DNA of 64,000 nt from Syngnathus acus (GCF_901709675.1 NC_051092.1:11240491-11304490); one strand, 5' to 3'; positions 24,201 to 35,022 are shown, counted from the first letter of the stretch. Notes: a model not told the origin generated them from the letters alone. Program-made: numbers and translations.

Positions 24201-27200
24201 ATGGATCATAGATTCAAAATGAAAGTTGAATTCCTTTTGCATTCATTACAGACTTAACACTTTTAGAGTAATCTAGTCTGTGATTCCCAAAGCTGTGCGC
24301 AGGCTCCAAATCTGTTTTAATTGAGATCAGATGTCATGTGTTTTCCTTTGGATCTTTGCATTGGCATTTTGTGGTGCTGAAAGATGGACTTGTCTTCATT
24401 TTCAGCTTTCAAGCTTTATGTGTCATGACTATATAGAATATTGTTAGACAGCTCTAACTTTTAAGAAAGGTTCCCCTCTACTAATTACATCCCCGGAATA
24501 CCTTTGGGACATCTGATCTATTCATCAGTTTTATTGGGGCAATGCTTTATTGTAGGAAAAGCATAATTGACCCTCACATGGTTCAGCAAATAATTCTCAC
24601 ATGTGCTTTGAGAATGCTATAAATATTCTGTGTGCTGTAAGTGAATATAGTAAAAATCCACATCCTTTTGCCTTGTTAGGATCATGATCATGTGAACTGT
24701 TTACATAGTGTGATGAAAGCGTTGGGGCTGCCTTCATGCATGTTGTGCTGTACCTCTTTGAAACATCTGTTTTTTGATTTTTTTTTTTTTTTTTTTTTGC
24801 TGTTGTCTTTTTTTTATTGGCTTTTTTTTAAAGGACTTTTCATTCATGTCCATTGCCTGATCTGTTAAGTCGTCCCCCAGGTGTGGATGTGACAGTACTC
24901 CTGTTGAGTTCACTTTATAGACTTTCTGTTGATGGTCATGATGCCAATTCCTGACACTGACAGCTTATGCTATGTTGTTGTTTTTTTGGCCACCAGTTTG
25001 ACATTTACAAGAGCCAGACCTGCTCAAACTATGCATTGACTGGCAAAAGCCTATAATGTGCCCGCTGAGGTTTGTTGTAAGTTGGAAGAGCAAGTAAACA
25101 CTTTGTCCTGACAGTGATTTGACAGAACAGTCAAAGGATAGGAGCCATGAACACAAAGGGAACAGAATGGTCTGGATTAGAGAGGAGCACAAGAATGAGT
25201 TGTGTATGTCGACTTGGCCTTCATATGCCCCACAACTCGGTCCAAAGGCACATCTGCAGGATGTGGAGCAGCATATCCTGATTGGACTTGGAAGTGCAAA
25301 AGCTGCAAATTTCCATCTTGGTGGAACACACAAATCTTTTTTTTTTTTTTTTCCTGACTATCAGAAAGTGTCCTCCCTCAAAGAGCAGCTAATTCCGGCT
25401 ATGAATTTTCAATACCGCTTTTTGTACAGACTGAGTTCTTTAATCATCACCATTACAGATACCAAGCTCCAATACCATCATTACTTTTGAAACATAGAAA
25501 TTCCCCCAGAAATCATGACGGATAATGTTAAAGAAAGACCTAAATAGACCAAGATAACAATTTTGCTTGAAGTCAATGGCAACGTTCTACTAATTTCCTG
25601 TTTCTCATCATAAAATGGTCACAAAGTCACAAGTTCTGCTACCTTGAAACAAGGCTGGTATCTGCACCAATACTTGGTATCGGTACTTGCTCATTCCAAG
25701 CATTGAGTAATCGGTCATAAATTTGAAGTGGCTGTTGTTAATGTGTGTCACAAAAAAATAAAATCTACGGTTAATCTTTTGACACGCACTAAAAACTATA
25801 ACACCTAGAGCAAATAACTCAGCACCATGTCATTTTTTTGTACTAAGCAGAGAAGGCAGCCCCCCCGGCGATGCCAATTATAATAGACCACAGGGCTCTT
25901 AAAGACATCCTGGGAGCTCCGCCCTTCGACATGGAGGTAAGTGGGATGAAGAGCACATGCAGATCATTACAATACTGCTAATGCTCTCGATGTGTCGTGA
26001 ATTATCGAAAGCCGTCTCTCAACTGGTCTCCAACTATTTATATCTCTCTTAAGTAGTGAGTCTTTCAGCTTCTACATCTGCTGCGCATCACGTCACCGCT
26101 TCCTCTGCACCCTCTGTCACTTCATCGTTCATGACCTTGTTTTGAAAGAATGAATTTTGCTCAGTTGGATTTTCATCTGACAAATCCAATGTGTGTGCAT
26201 GTGTCAGGTGTCGGAGCGGCTTACTCTACCTGGAGTGGCCCTGGGCCTTGCCTGGACTCCTCTGGGTGGTGAGATCATGTTTGTGGAGGCCAGTCGAACA
26301 GAGGGCGAGGGTCAGCTGACTCTCACGGGTCAGCTAGGCGACGTCATGAAGGAATCGGCGCATCTCTCCATCAGCTGGCTTAGAGCTAACGCCAAACGCT
26401 ACGGGCTCACAAACAGTGAGTCCATCGACACGTACCAACTGATCCCTACAGGACATTTACCGTGTGGATTTATTTTGGAAACAGTGGTGGGGGCTCCAGA
26501 CCCTTTAGAAGGGACAGACATCCATCTTCACTTCCCTGCTGGAGCTGTGACCAAGGATGGCCCATCTGCTGGCGTTACCATAGTAACCTGCCTGGCCTCT
26601 CTCTTCAGTGGACGACTGGTCCGGTCAGACGTCGCCATGACCGGAGAGATCACGCTGAGAGGCCTGGTTCTTCCGGTACGTCAGGTTGACGTCAAGAAAG
26701 ACAGTTTTAACTCGACTGATGGCTCTGTGTTCGCCATTGTGCGCTTTTGCACATTTGAGCTTTGTAACCCCACCCACCGACTTGAACTATGGCATTGATC
26801 GCTTTACAGTGTCTCTCACTTTTTTTGTGTTTTTTTTGTGGTTAAAAAACAAACAACTAAATGTTTCACATAAAATGATTCCTGTTTCCCAACAGAGAAG
26901 ATTTTGTTCATGTATATTTTTGTCCAAAGTATTTTTGTACATTTGAGGAGGGCGCAAGGATTAGAACATGACCGTAACTGAAAAGAATACATGTACAGTT
27001 TGTGTGCAACAAATCTTAAATTACTGAACCATAAAAATTAGAGCAGCTTATAAATTTCCTCACCAGGGAATTTCCTCTGGCATAAAGTGTACGCAACTGG
27101 ATCTTCATGTCCTGATCATTTGATTGATCATTCAGCACCACAAGATAGACATTTGTACTCTGCGTCACAACTGAGCAAAGAATCATAAAACTGATTGAGA

Positions 27201-27801
27201 GTTTTGCTCTTTTGCCTCAAGGTTGTTGTTTTTTTTGCACTTTATGCGACAAAGTCCACGTAACTGCACTTTATGCCAGGGATTGCCAGAGGAAATTCCC
27301 TGGCATAAAGTGCATGCAACTGTATCTTCATGTCCTGATCATCTGAGTGATCATTCAGCACCATAAGATAAGCCGTTTGTACTCTTTGTCACAACTGAAA
27401 AAAGAATCATAAAACTGATTGAGAGTTTTGCTCTTTTGCCGCAAGTTTTTTTGGGTTTTTTTTTTGCTTCCTTACTCTGTATCTTAACATTACACTGGTC
27501 AATTTTCTTGTTTCGATTTAAAAATGAGGGAATAATTGAATCACGCACATTTGTTTGTGGTCTTCCTCAGGTGGGCGGTATTAAAGACAAAGTGCTGGCG
27601 GCTCACAGGGCGGGCGTCAAGCGAGTCATTGTGCCCAAACGTAACGAGAAGGACCTGGAGGAGCTTCCGGCGAATGTGCGAGACGGCCTGGACTTTGTCA
27701 CCGCAGCCAACCTGGACCAGGTGCTGAACGCTGCTTTCAACGGAGGCTTTCCCGTGACAGACGATATGCGTCAACTCCCTCAGCTCAGCAGCAAGCTGTA
27801 G
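15238..27801 (+). CDS. lonp2: Peroxisomal Lon protease homolog 2, complete
   Basis: ATP-dependent serine protease of the peroxisomal matrix that degrades unfolded or damaged enzymes. Seventeen coding exons: 15238-15470, 17390-17525, 18068-18178, 19088-19219, 19394-19516, 19583-19746, 20029-20123, 20518-20636, 20715-20854, 22047-22188, 22532-22682, 22897-23023, 23388-23527, 25851-25936, 26208-26415, 26485-26675 and 27571-27801. All phases agree and the total is 842 residues (human about 852). Lon N-terminal domain lies in exons 1-6. The AAA+ module has Walker A GPPGVGKT (379-386) and Walker B FLLDEVD (443-449). The Lon protease domain has KDGPSAG with Ser about 730 and VGGIKDK with Lys about 771. 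The protein ends SKL, a type-1 peroxisomal signal. Exon 6 holds an acidic insert ([10 protein letters not shown]). The largest introns (1, 9 and 13; about 1.9, 1.2 and 2.3 kb) contain only simple repeats, poly-A/T runs and a common repeat fragment near 21630. Confidence 0.96.
21614..21672. repeat. Common fish repeat fragment (TTTATTGTCATTGTCACA type)
   Basis: CCTTTATTGTCATTGTCACA followed by ACATGTACAACGAAATTT resembles a 3' fragment of a frequent teleost retroposon, from memory. It lies within LONP2 intron 9. Confidence 0.45.
26416..26484 (+). other. 69-bp stop-free intron inside the LONP2 protease domain
   Basis: GTGAGT at 26416 and ACAG at 26481-26484 flank a stretch whose removal gives [17 protein letters not shown]. 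This has the same length as the mammalian protein around TDIHLHFP. Left in, it adds 23 codons without a stop or frame change, so a simple frame reading shows one exon from 26208 to 26675. I infer an intron from the length match and the good splice sites. Confidence 0.8.
27037..27440. repeat. Direct duplication with a 17-bp hairpin in the last LONP2 intron
   Basis: The block starting CATAAAGTGTACGCAACTGG (27081) recurs at 27304, with matches to CTGATTGAGAGTTTTGCTCT in both copies, a spacing of 223 bp. At the junction, 27265-27281 and 27298-27314 form a perfect 17-bp inverted repeat (TGCACTTTATGCCAGGG). The layout fits a small MITE duplicated in place. Confidence 0.7.
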
Positions 27802-27893
27802 CGTGGCTCATTGGTACGACCCTCCCGCGTGCATGCAAACAAACTCCCAAGTTTCCATGTGTCACCAGTCACCAATTCAAGGCTCCTTCTATC

Positions 27894-27899
27894 AATAAA
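27894..27899 (+). terminator. LONP2 poly(A) signal
   Basis: AATAAA lies 93 bases after the LONP2 stop codon, followed by a second overlapping AATAAAATA. It is the first canonical signal downstream, implying a very short 3'UTR. Confidence 0.6.
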
Positions 27900-28089
27900 A
27901 TAAAATATGCTTGCTTTTTACATGTAAAAAGGAAAGCAATTGCTCATTTGGTGTATTGTTATATTTTTCATTATATAATTTTGGTCCCAGAATCTTGCAC
28001 ACAAAAAATCACATTTCATTTCGTTTTGTTTCATTTATTTCAAACGTGGAAAAAAATAGGTTTACTGTACACAAATGAAAAGACAAGAC

Positions 28090-28185
28090 AAAATATATGC
28101 ATATACATATATACACATACATACAGACATACGTACATATATGTATATACATATATATACATATATACGTACATATACACATTCA
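28090..28185. repeat. Alternating TA/CA/CG-rich simple sequence
   Basis: Imperfect purine-pyrimidine alternation (ATATACATATATACACATAC and variants) over about 95 bp. The open frames through it on both strands are artefacts. Confidence 0.8.
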
Positions 28186-28199
28186 AAGTAATCACACAA

Positions 28200-29261
28200 A
28201 ATACATTCAAATAAAAAGTAAAGGCCATAAATGATTTAAAAGCATGACAAGGGAGTATTTATACAATGCTAATTTCACTTATTGCGGGGGGAGTGAAGAA
28301 TTAATTGGTTGATTCCAACTTGACTTGAAAACTTGTTAAAAAAAAATCTCTAACATTGTGACTTTTTCTTTCCTTTCCACACAACAATACAATACAATTT
28401 TGTACAAGCAGAAATCCCTTGTGACAAATCCCAGCAATCTGTCCTAAAAGAATGTTACGTGAGGGGTATGGGCAGAAAGAGCATTTGACAGGTTCATGAA
28501 GAACATCCATGCTTTGTGTTATTCATCAGCCAGTGACCCCATGACGTCTTCACCTTTAAGCTGTCATCTGGTTTGAGGCTTGAAAATCAAATATTTTGGC
28601 CTTTCTCAGTGAGCTTCTTTGTTCCTTCATCATAAACAGAGGGAGAGTGTTTCTTTATCATGACAAGTACATTACTTCAAATTAAATCAGACACGTACAA
28701 TGCTAGAAGGATTCTGGGATAGGAAAAGTCAATTGGAATATGCTTTGCTGGTAATGTATGAATCTTGATTCCATCATTTCGATTTCTCTTACAATATATT
28801 TTCCGTACATTTGGTCTACATACGCCTCAAGCGCATATGAATTGCCAGACCCATCTTTCCATTGTACAAATCAAAGCACAAAAATTTGCTCACTCCCATC
28901 ATACATAATCATTTCTAACCAGAACCATATTTCTTCCTCTTGAACACATCCTTCAAGGTCATAACATCAAATATGTTTTGACAGGTTTGACATTCTGTTA
29001 CGGATGCCCCCTTCCCAAAAATGCATGACTGTATTTATGTATGAGATAGCTGCTCATCAATGATCTATACAGTATATAAAGTCGCAAACATTGTCTTGGG
29101 CGGTGGTGTGCTGAGCACAGTGGATGCCCCCCCCCACACACCCCTCTCTTGCTGAAATAATTCACAGACAGTAGTTTTGCAAACTTTATGCTCCTCCATC
29201 ACAGCAGAAAGTCTCAAACAAACTTGCCCATAAGACCTCATTAGAAACCCTAACTCGAGTG
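28200..29261. other. LONP2-SIAH1 gap, part 1: no gene seen
   Basis: Low-complexity AT-rich sequence with only short open frames. A C-run lies at 29127-29136. No exon is recognisable on either strand. Confidence 0.4.
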
Positions 29262-29461
29262 CAGGGTTAGGGAATCCTGGTCCCACGAGAGCCATAACCG
29301 GCCTCTTTTCCCAAGTCTTCCTACTGCAACACACCTGATTCAGATGATCAGCTCATCTGTAGAATCCTGAAACCATTCTGATCATTTCAATCACGTGTCT
29401 TGCAGCAGGGAGACATAAAAAAAACAGGCCAGCCATTGGTCACGTGGGTTCCCTAACCCTG
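29262..29461. mobile_element. 200-bp MITE with CAGGGTTAGGGAA ends
   Basis: The left end CAGGGTTAGGGAA (29262-29274) is mirrored by TTCCCTAACCCTG (29449-29461). The interior holds CAACACACCTGATTCAGATG and ATGATCAGCTCATC, typical of non-autonomous hAT-like elements of fish as I recall them. No clear 8-bp target duplication is visible at the borders. Confidence 0.65.
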
Positions 29462-30880
29462 TCGTCATAAATCCCTACTTTGAAACCCTAATATTGACAT
29501 AAAGCACTACTTTGAAATGCTATGCAGGTTTGGCAGCTGGAAGTCTATAAATACCCAATCGTGGGCAAATATAATGGAGCATGAAAAATCTTTTAGACTC
29601 AGGGTGCTGTGTGCTTAGGTGGGTGTCCGTCCATAGCCAACAAGTGTGCTCTACCGCTAAATAATAAATGTTACAAATACAATTATTTTCCAATTTCGCG
29701 GACCACATACAATACCGCCACGGACCACTAGAGGGCCGCGGACCACCGGTTGACAATTGCTGCGCGACTGCATTGCCTCTGAACAAACACCAGATTCATT
29801 TGCCCTTTGAACAGTTTGACATGCACGCTATGGGGTGTCTTTGAATTAGTTTCTCTCCTCTTCCACGCTTTTCTCTTGCCAACATTCTGATCCAAAATTG
29901 ACCTTGGTTTTGGCGAACAACTGACTTAATTCACCTTGTACAAGTCTTTATTTTTGTGTGAATTCCTGCCTTGAAGAAAAACAAACACAATGGGAATCAT
30001 AGTTGTCAATTAAGGCTTGGGCCCTGGAGAATAAATTGCATACATTTCCAACACTCTCCATACTCATTTCAAGAACCTTGGAAGATTTCAACATTTTCTG
30101 GCAACACACAGTCTTCTTGTTTTTCATTCTCAAATGTTTCCACCTTGAATGTGATCCGTGCTTTGTCTTTTCAGGCCTTTATTCATTGAGATATCTGGCT
30201 GTACATTTGAGATGATGTTGGTCAACTGTCCAAATACATTACTATTGGTTTTTCTTTTTTTTTTTTTTGATCATGTCGTGCTGCCTTGGTCATGCCGCGC
30301 CGCTGCCCAGCATCAGGTTTCCATGACAGTATTATTTTTAAACAGTCTGTGGGTGTCTGTGGTAATAACAGGATAAATTTTAACCTGCCTGAGTGCACGC
30401 GTGTGGTGTGAGGGATTGATTTTAATTCAAAGACCTTCAGGGTTGTTTTTTCTGTTTGAAAACTGATACACAATGAGTGTTTGACTGATCGAACAATGTA
30501 TGTACTACTGTCCAAATAATGGAAACTTTTTCCATCTGTCCTCAATTTTATTGTATTTGCAACACGATCAACAATAAAGGATTTGTATTCAATTTGAGTC
30601 CACGAGGCAGCAGGACATATAATGTCAGCATACTGAAAGGGAGAATAATGTATAGGGCTGTCCTCCCATGCATGAATAAGAAAGAACAAACAAGGTGATG
30701 ATTAAGGATTATGTTAAACTCAATGTTGTGGGAAAATCGTAAGGATATTTTTAAAGGCGCTTGTCCAGATGAGGATTATTGAGATGGACACTATGTACAA
30801 GCTGACAGGAGCCTTCAGTGTTACGAAGCCCTTTAGGGGACACGGAAGGAGGAAAAAAAGACAAACAACAACATTGCATT
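29462..30880. other. LONP2-SIAH1 gap, part 2: no gene seen
   Basis: Includes a possible hAT end fragment near 29695-29765 (CGGACCACCGGTTGACAATTGC on one side), a poly-T run near 30248 and several short overlapping open frames. The frame 30222-30689 (-) is 155 codons but without a recognisable motif and crosses the poly-T run. Confidence 0.35.
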
Positions 30881-30941
30881 CCTTCGAACCGATTCTAAAG
30901 ATTCTGTTCACTCGAGAACTGGAATGCACATCACTAGTACA
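30881..30941. repeat. Isolated end of the GATTCTAAAGATTC element
   Basis: CCGATTCTAAAGATTCTGTT then GAGAACTGGAATGCACATCA and CTAGT match the ends found at 34190-34237 and 34605-34659. It is a stranded terminal fragment of the inverted-repeat family described there. Confidence 0.65.
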
Positions 30942-30967
30942 AAAGAGTGCAGACGACCAAGCGTTTC

Positions 30968-31038
30968 CAGGGCGAAATAGCCAACTGGTTAGTGACGCGG
31001 GCTCTGGCTCGGAAAGAGCATGGTTCGATACCAGGTGT
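30968..31038 (+). repeat. tRNA-like SINE head (A and B boxes)
   Basis: TAGCCAACTGGTTAGTG fits a pol III A box, and GGTTCGATACC, about 35 bases later, a B box with one mismatch. No complete cloverleaf with a paired acceptor stem is visible, so it is a SINE head or a tRNA fossil rather than a tRNA gene. It abuts the tandem array starting at about 31145. Confidence 0.55.
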
Positions 31039-31144
31039 GAGCATATACCTAAATGTGCTTTTAGAATTGGGACCTTGCTTTGTACGCATATGCAAACAAT
31101 TGCAAGTATTATGTAAATACAAAAGGTGACCCCGTGAAAGTAAA

Positions 31145-32925
31145 CAAAATCTTTTCACGCAGGTGTGTTTAACGAGGGTAACTTGGAAAACATATTGGAA
31201 CGCGGCCCCTCGAGGACTGGAGGTCATCACCCCTGGTTTAAGTGAAAAGTGCCACACCCGCCCTCACCCCCACTTTCTGATTGGCTGTTTGATCTGTGAC
31301 GTCGCTTGGACACTCCATTAGGTACACCGCCATTTTCAAGTGTACCTAATAACAGGCCACTTTATAAGGGAAATATCATGGTCAAAGGTCACAGGTGTCA
31401 AGCGCTAGTCCTTGGGGCCGCATTCCAACATGTTTTCCAAGATTCCCTCGTTAAGTGCACCTGCGTGAAAAGTTTTAGCTCCTGCAGAACGTGAAAAGAC
31501 CAAAAACTTTTCACGCAGGTGCGCTTAACGAAGGTAACTTGGAAAACATATTGGAACGCGGCCCCTCAAGGACTAGAGGGCGACACCCCTGGTTTAAGTG
31601 AAAAGTGCCACACCCGCCCTCACCCCCACTTTCTGATTGGCTGGTTGATCTGTGACATCACTCGGACACTCCATTAGGTACACCACCATTTTCAAGTGTA
31701 TCTAATAACAGGCCACTTTATTAGGGAAATATCATGGTCAAAGGTCACAGGTGTCAAGCTCTAGTCCTTGGGGCCGCATTCCAACATGTTTTCCAAGATT
31801 CCCTCGTTAAGTGCACCTGCGTGAAAAGTTTTAGCTCCTGCAGAACGTGAAAAGACCAAAAACTTTTCACGCAGGTGCGCTTAACGAAGGTAACTTGGAA
31901 AACATATTGGAACGCGGCCCCTCAAGGACTAGAGGGCGACACCCCTGGTTTAAGTGAAAAGTGCCACACCCGCCCTCACCCCCACTTTCTGATTGGCTGG
32001 TTGATCTGTGACATCACTCGGACACTCCATTAGGTACACCGCCATTTTCAAGTGTATCTAATAACAGGCCACTTTATTAGGGAAATATCATGGTCAAAGG
32101 TCACAGGTGTCAAGCTCTAGTCCTTGGGGCCGCATTCCAACATGTTTTCCAAGATTCCCTCGTTAAGTGCACCTGCGTGAAAAGTTTTAGCTCCTGCAGA
32201 ACGTGAAAAGACCAAAAACTTTTCACGCAGGTGCGCTTAACGAAGGTAACTTGGAAAACATATTGGAACGCGGCCCCTCAAGGCCTGGAGGTCGACACCC
32301 CTGGTTTAAGTGAAAAGTGCCACACCCGCCCTCACCCCCACTTTCTGATTGGCTGGTTGATCTGTGACATCACTCGGACACTCCATTAGGTACACCACCA
32401 TTTTCAAGTGTATCTAATAACAGGCCACTTTATTAGGGAAATATCATGGTCAAAGGTCACAGGTGTCAAGCTCTAGTCCTTGGGGCCGCATTCCAACATG
32501 TTTTCCAAGATTCCCTCGTTAAGTGCACCTGCGTGAAAAGTTTTAGCTCCTGCAGAACGTGAAAAGACCAAAAACTTTTCACGCAGGTGCGCTTAACGAA
32601 GGTAACTTGGAAAACATATTGGAATGCGGCCCCTCAAGGACTGGAGGGCGACACCCCTGGTTTAAGTGAAAAGTGCCACACCCGCCCTCACCCCCACTTT
32701 CTGATTGGCTGGTTGATCTGTGACATCACTCGGACACTCCATTAGGTACACCGCCATTGTCAGGTGTACCTAATAACAGGCCAGTTCATTAGGGAAAAAT
32801 CATGGTCAAAGCTTAAATGAAAGTGAAAAGTGCCACACCCACCCTCACCCCCACTTTCTGATTGGCTGTTTGATCTGTGATGTCATTCGGACACTCTATT
32901 AGGTACACCGCCGTTTTCAGATTCG
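31145..32925. repeat. Tandem satellite, five copies, exact 356-bp period
   Basis: CTTTTCACGCAGGTG begins at 31151, 31507, 31863, 32219 and 32575, an exact spacing of 356 each time. A decayed sixth partial copy follows from about 32815 after a deletion. Copies 2-5 are nearly identical, differing at a handful of sites. Each unit contains a hairpin ATTAGGTACAC...GTGTACCTAAT (31317-31327 / 31340-31350 in copy 1). Each unit junction is a dyad with arms of about 70 bp around a 34-bp spacer (31403-31472 / 31507-31577). Four copies carry TGGTCAAAGGTCA (31379, 31735, 32091, 32447). There is no open frame of note. Confidence 0.93.
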
Positions 32926-33514
32926 TTCGCAAAGATTCACGAGTGACACACAGCGTTGCTGCTATGCCAGCCGACACACGTTATGCCGACATTGATGTTT
33001 TAATTTGGTATTTGTTGGATTGTAGTTAATGGTGTTATTATACCGAATGTGTTTGTGTTTGAATAAAAGGTTGAAAAAAAATCCGTTATGCCGACATTTG
33101 TTATTTTGAGGGACACCAACTCCTATAACAATGTAAAACACATATTGTCAGATAAAGCAGTTAACCAAATGTCTGATTTTTATGTTTTAATTGGCGAATA
33201 TAAAAACAAGGAATAAAACACCAGACAAGTTTTAACATAAATGTTTATTAAAAATAATAATATTAAAAGTACATTTCAAACCAGCAATCCAATGTGAAAT
33301 TGCAGTAGACATATTGGATAACAATATTTAGGCGTATATATGCATACACGTTATTTAGAAACTACTATAAGTGTTATAAAATCAAGATTACCCAAAGAGA
33401 AGCATAATCTCCCCGTTGTTGCATAACGGCGCATCCCTTCATGCAATAAAGTTAGCCGTTAGCTTGGAGAAAACGTGCTTAAAAGAAGTGGTGTTTCAGT
33501 CAGTGGTTCTTTCT
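32926..33514. other. LONP2-SIAH1 gap, part 3: no gene seen
   Basis: AT-rich sequence with two occurrences of the phrase TTATGCCGACATT (32981 and 33086), probably from a small repeat. No exon is recognised. Confidence 0.35.
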
Positions 33515-33910
33515 AGTGTTGGCTCGTGAGTGAACGATTCGTTCAGAGGACTGACTCCTTTCAGTGAACGAGAGTGATCGAATCACTTCGTAAGGTGATT
33601 CGTTCTTTTTTTCAGTTCATATGACGTCAACCAGTAGATGTCGGTAATGCGCATTGAAGCTGGTGCCACCTCGCCATATAACAAAACGAAGAAGAAAATG
33701 ACGTAACTTCCCGTTCACGAACGAGTCGTGAATTGCATTTCCCGTATCACTAACCGAACGAATCTGTGAGTGAAGGAGTCAGTGAGTGAGTGATTTGCAT
33801 TTCCAGTTCATTGCGAGAAAGGATCAGTGAGGGAACTAGTGGTGTGGATTCCAGTTCTTTTAGGTGAATAGAATCTTTAGAATCAGTTCACTCAAAAGAT
33901 TCGTTCTTCA

Positions 33911-34000
<90 letters not shown>

Positions 34001-34660
34001 TACAGCTTCTTTTTTTTTTTTTTTACATCCAGTGGAAACACCCCATACACATTAAACAATACAACTACACACAATGGGTTCAAAAGAACGAATCTTTTCA
34101 GTGAACAAAAGTGAACGAATCACTTCCTAAACTTCCTAAAGGACGATTCGTTGAACGATTCGTTTGAACGAATATTTTGAGAGAACCGATTCTAAAGATT
34201 CAGTTCACTTAAAAGAACTGTAATGCACATCACTAGTTCTTTCTTTCCTTGCAAATTGTAAATCTACATTCATAGTTCACGCCAGAAGACTCAACACGTT
34301 CACTGACTGATCCGTTGATGTACGGGAAGGAAGGCAGTTCACCCATTAACTCGTTCGCGAACGGGAAAGTCAGGATTCGTTCCCTCACTGATCCGTTCTC
34401 GCGATGAACTGGAAATGCAAATCACTCACTCACTGGTTCGTTCACTCACAGATTCGTTCGTTGGTGAACGGGAAATGTAATTAACCGGGAAGTTACGTCA
34501 CTGACTCGTAAAGTCCCTCCTCCATCTAACGCTTGCTGGCGCTGCCGATTGGTCGTGGGGGGGGACGATTCGTTGAATGATTCGTTTGAACAAATCTTTT
34601 GAGTGAACTGATTCTAAAGATTCAATTCACCTACAAGAACTGGAATGCACATCACTATTG
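33515..34660. repeat. Nested inverted and direct repeats rich in CGTTCG/GATTCGTT
   Basis: Three relations can be read. First, about 140 bp at 33694-33836 is inverted at 34375-34505 (shared core GTGAGTGATTTGCATTTCCA). Second, 33833-33908 is inverted at about 34165-34245 (shared TTCTAAAGATTC and the CTAGTGATGTGCATTCCAG-type end). Third, 34141-34237 is repeated in direct orientation at 34563-34659. A 43-unit CA tract (33914-33999) and a T-run separate the arms. The ends recur alone at 30881-30941. This fits nested copies of a TIR-bearing non-autonomous DNA transposon, possibly hAT-like. Confidence 0.8.
33914..33999. repeat. (CA)n microsatellite
   Basis: About 43 uninterrupted CA units followed by GATACAGC and a T-run. 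It gives spurious Thr-His and Val-Cys open frames on the two strands. Confidence 0.98.
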
Positions 34661-35022
34661 TGTATACATTTTGTCATAATTTCTCTGTGTGCTCGCCCCT
34701 CCTCTCCTGTGTGCCCATGATCAGTGTGAACACTCTCACTTGCCTCTCGTTAGCTGTCGTGTATTTAAATCCTGTCTGCCCCTCACTCCCTGTCGGATTA
34801 TTTGTTGTCGCTCGTTTCTTGTCTCATGTCTCTGTTAGTTCGGTTTTTGTTTGCCAGCCCTGTCAGTCCGTTCCGTTGATATTTGTTAGGCCGTTAAGTT
34901 ATGTTAGTTTGCCGGTTCTGTTGGCTTGTTCCCCATGTCCTCCCTTCAACTACCTTATCCCGTCAATAAACCCTGGTCCAAGCTGTATTTGGTCGCCCTG
35001 CTCCATTCCGATCCATGACACA
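34660..35022 (+). mobile_element. Probable solo LTR fragment (gypsy-like)
   Basis: The stretch is pyrimidine-rich. It holds a run of Val/Leu/Ser-coding open frame with no motif, then AATAAACCCTGGTCCAAGCTG (signal at about 34967) and an end GGTCGCCCTGCTCCATTCCG ATCCATGACA. That tail is like the R-U5 end of gypsy LTRs in fish, from memory. No internal retroviral-type genes are present. Confidence 0.5.

Noticed and set aside
30968-31038. Functional tRNA gene
   Set aside because: A and B boxes are present but I could not pair an acceptor stem or anticodon arm, and the B box has a mismatch.
31145-32925. CRISPR-like or rDNA-type array
   Set aside because: The 356-bp units are contiguous, with no variable spacers, no rRNA similarity that I can see, and they lie in a vertebrate nuclear context.
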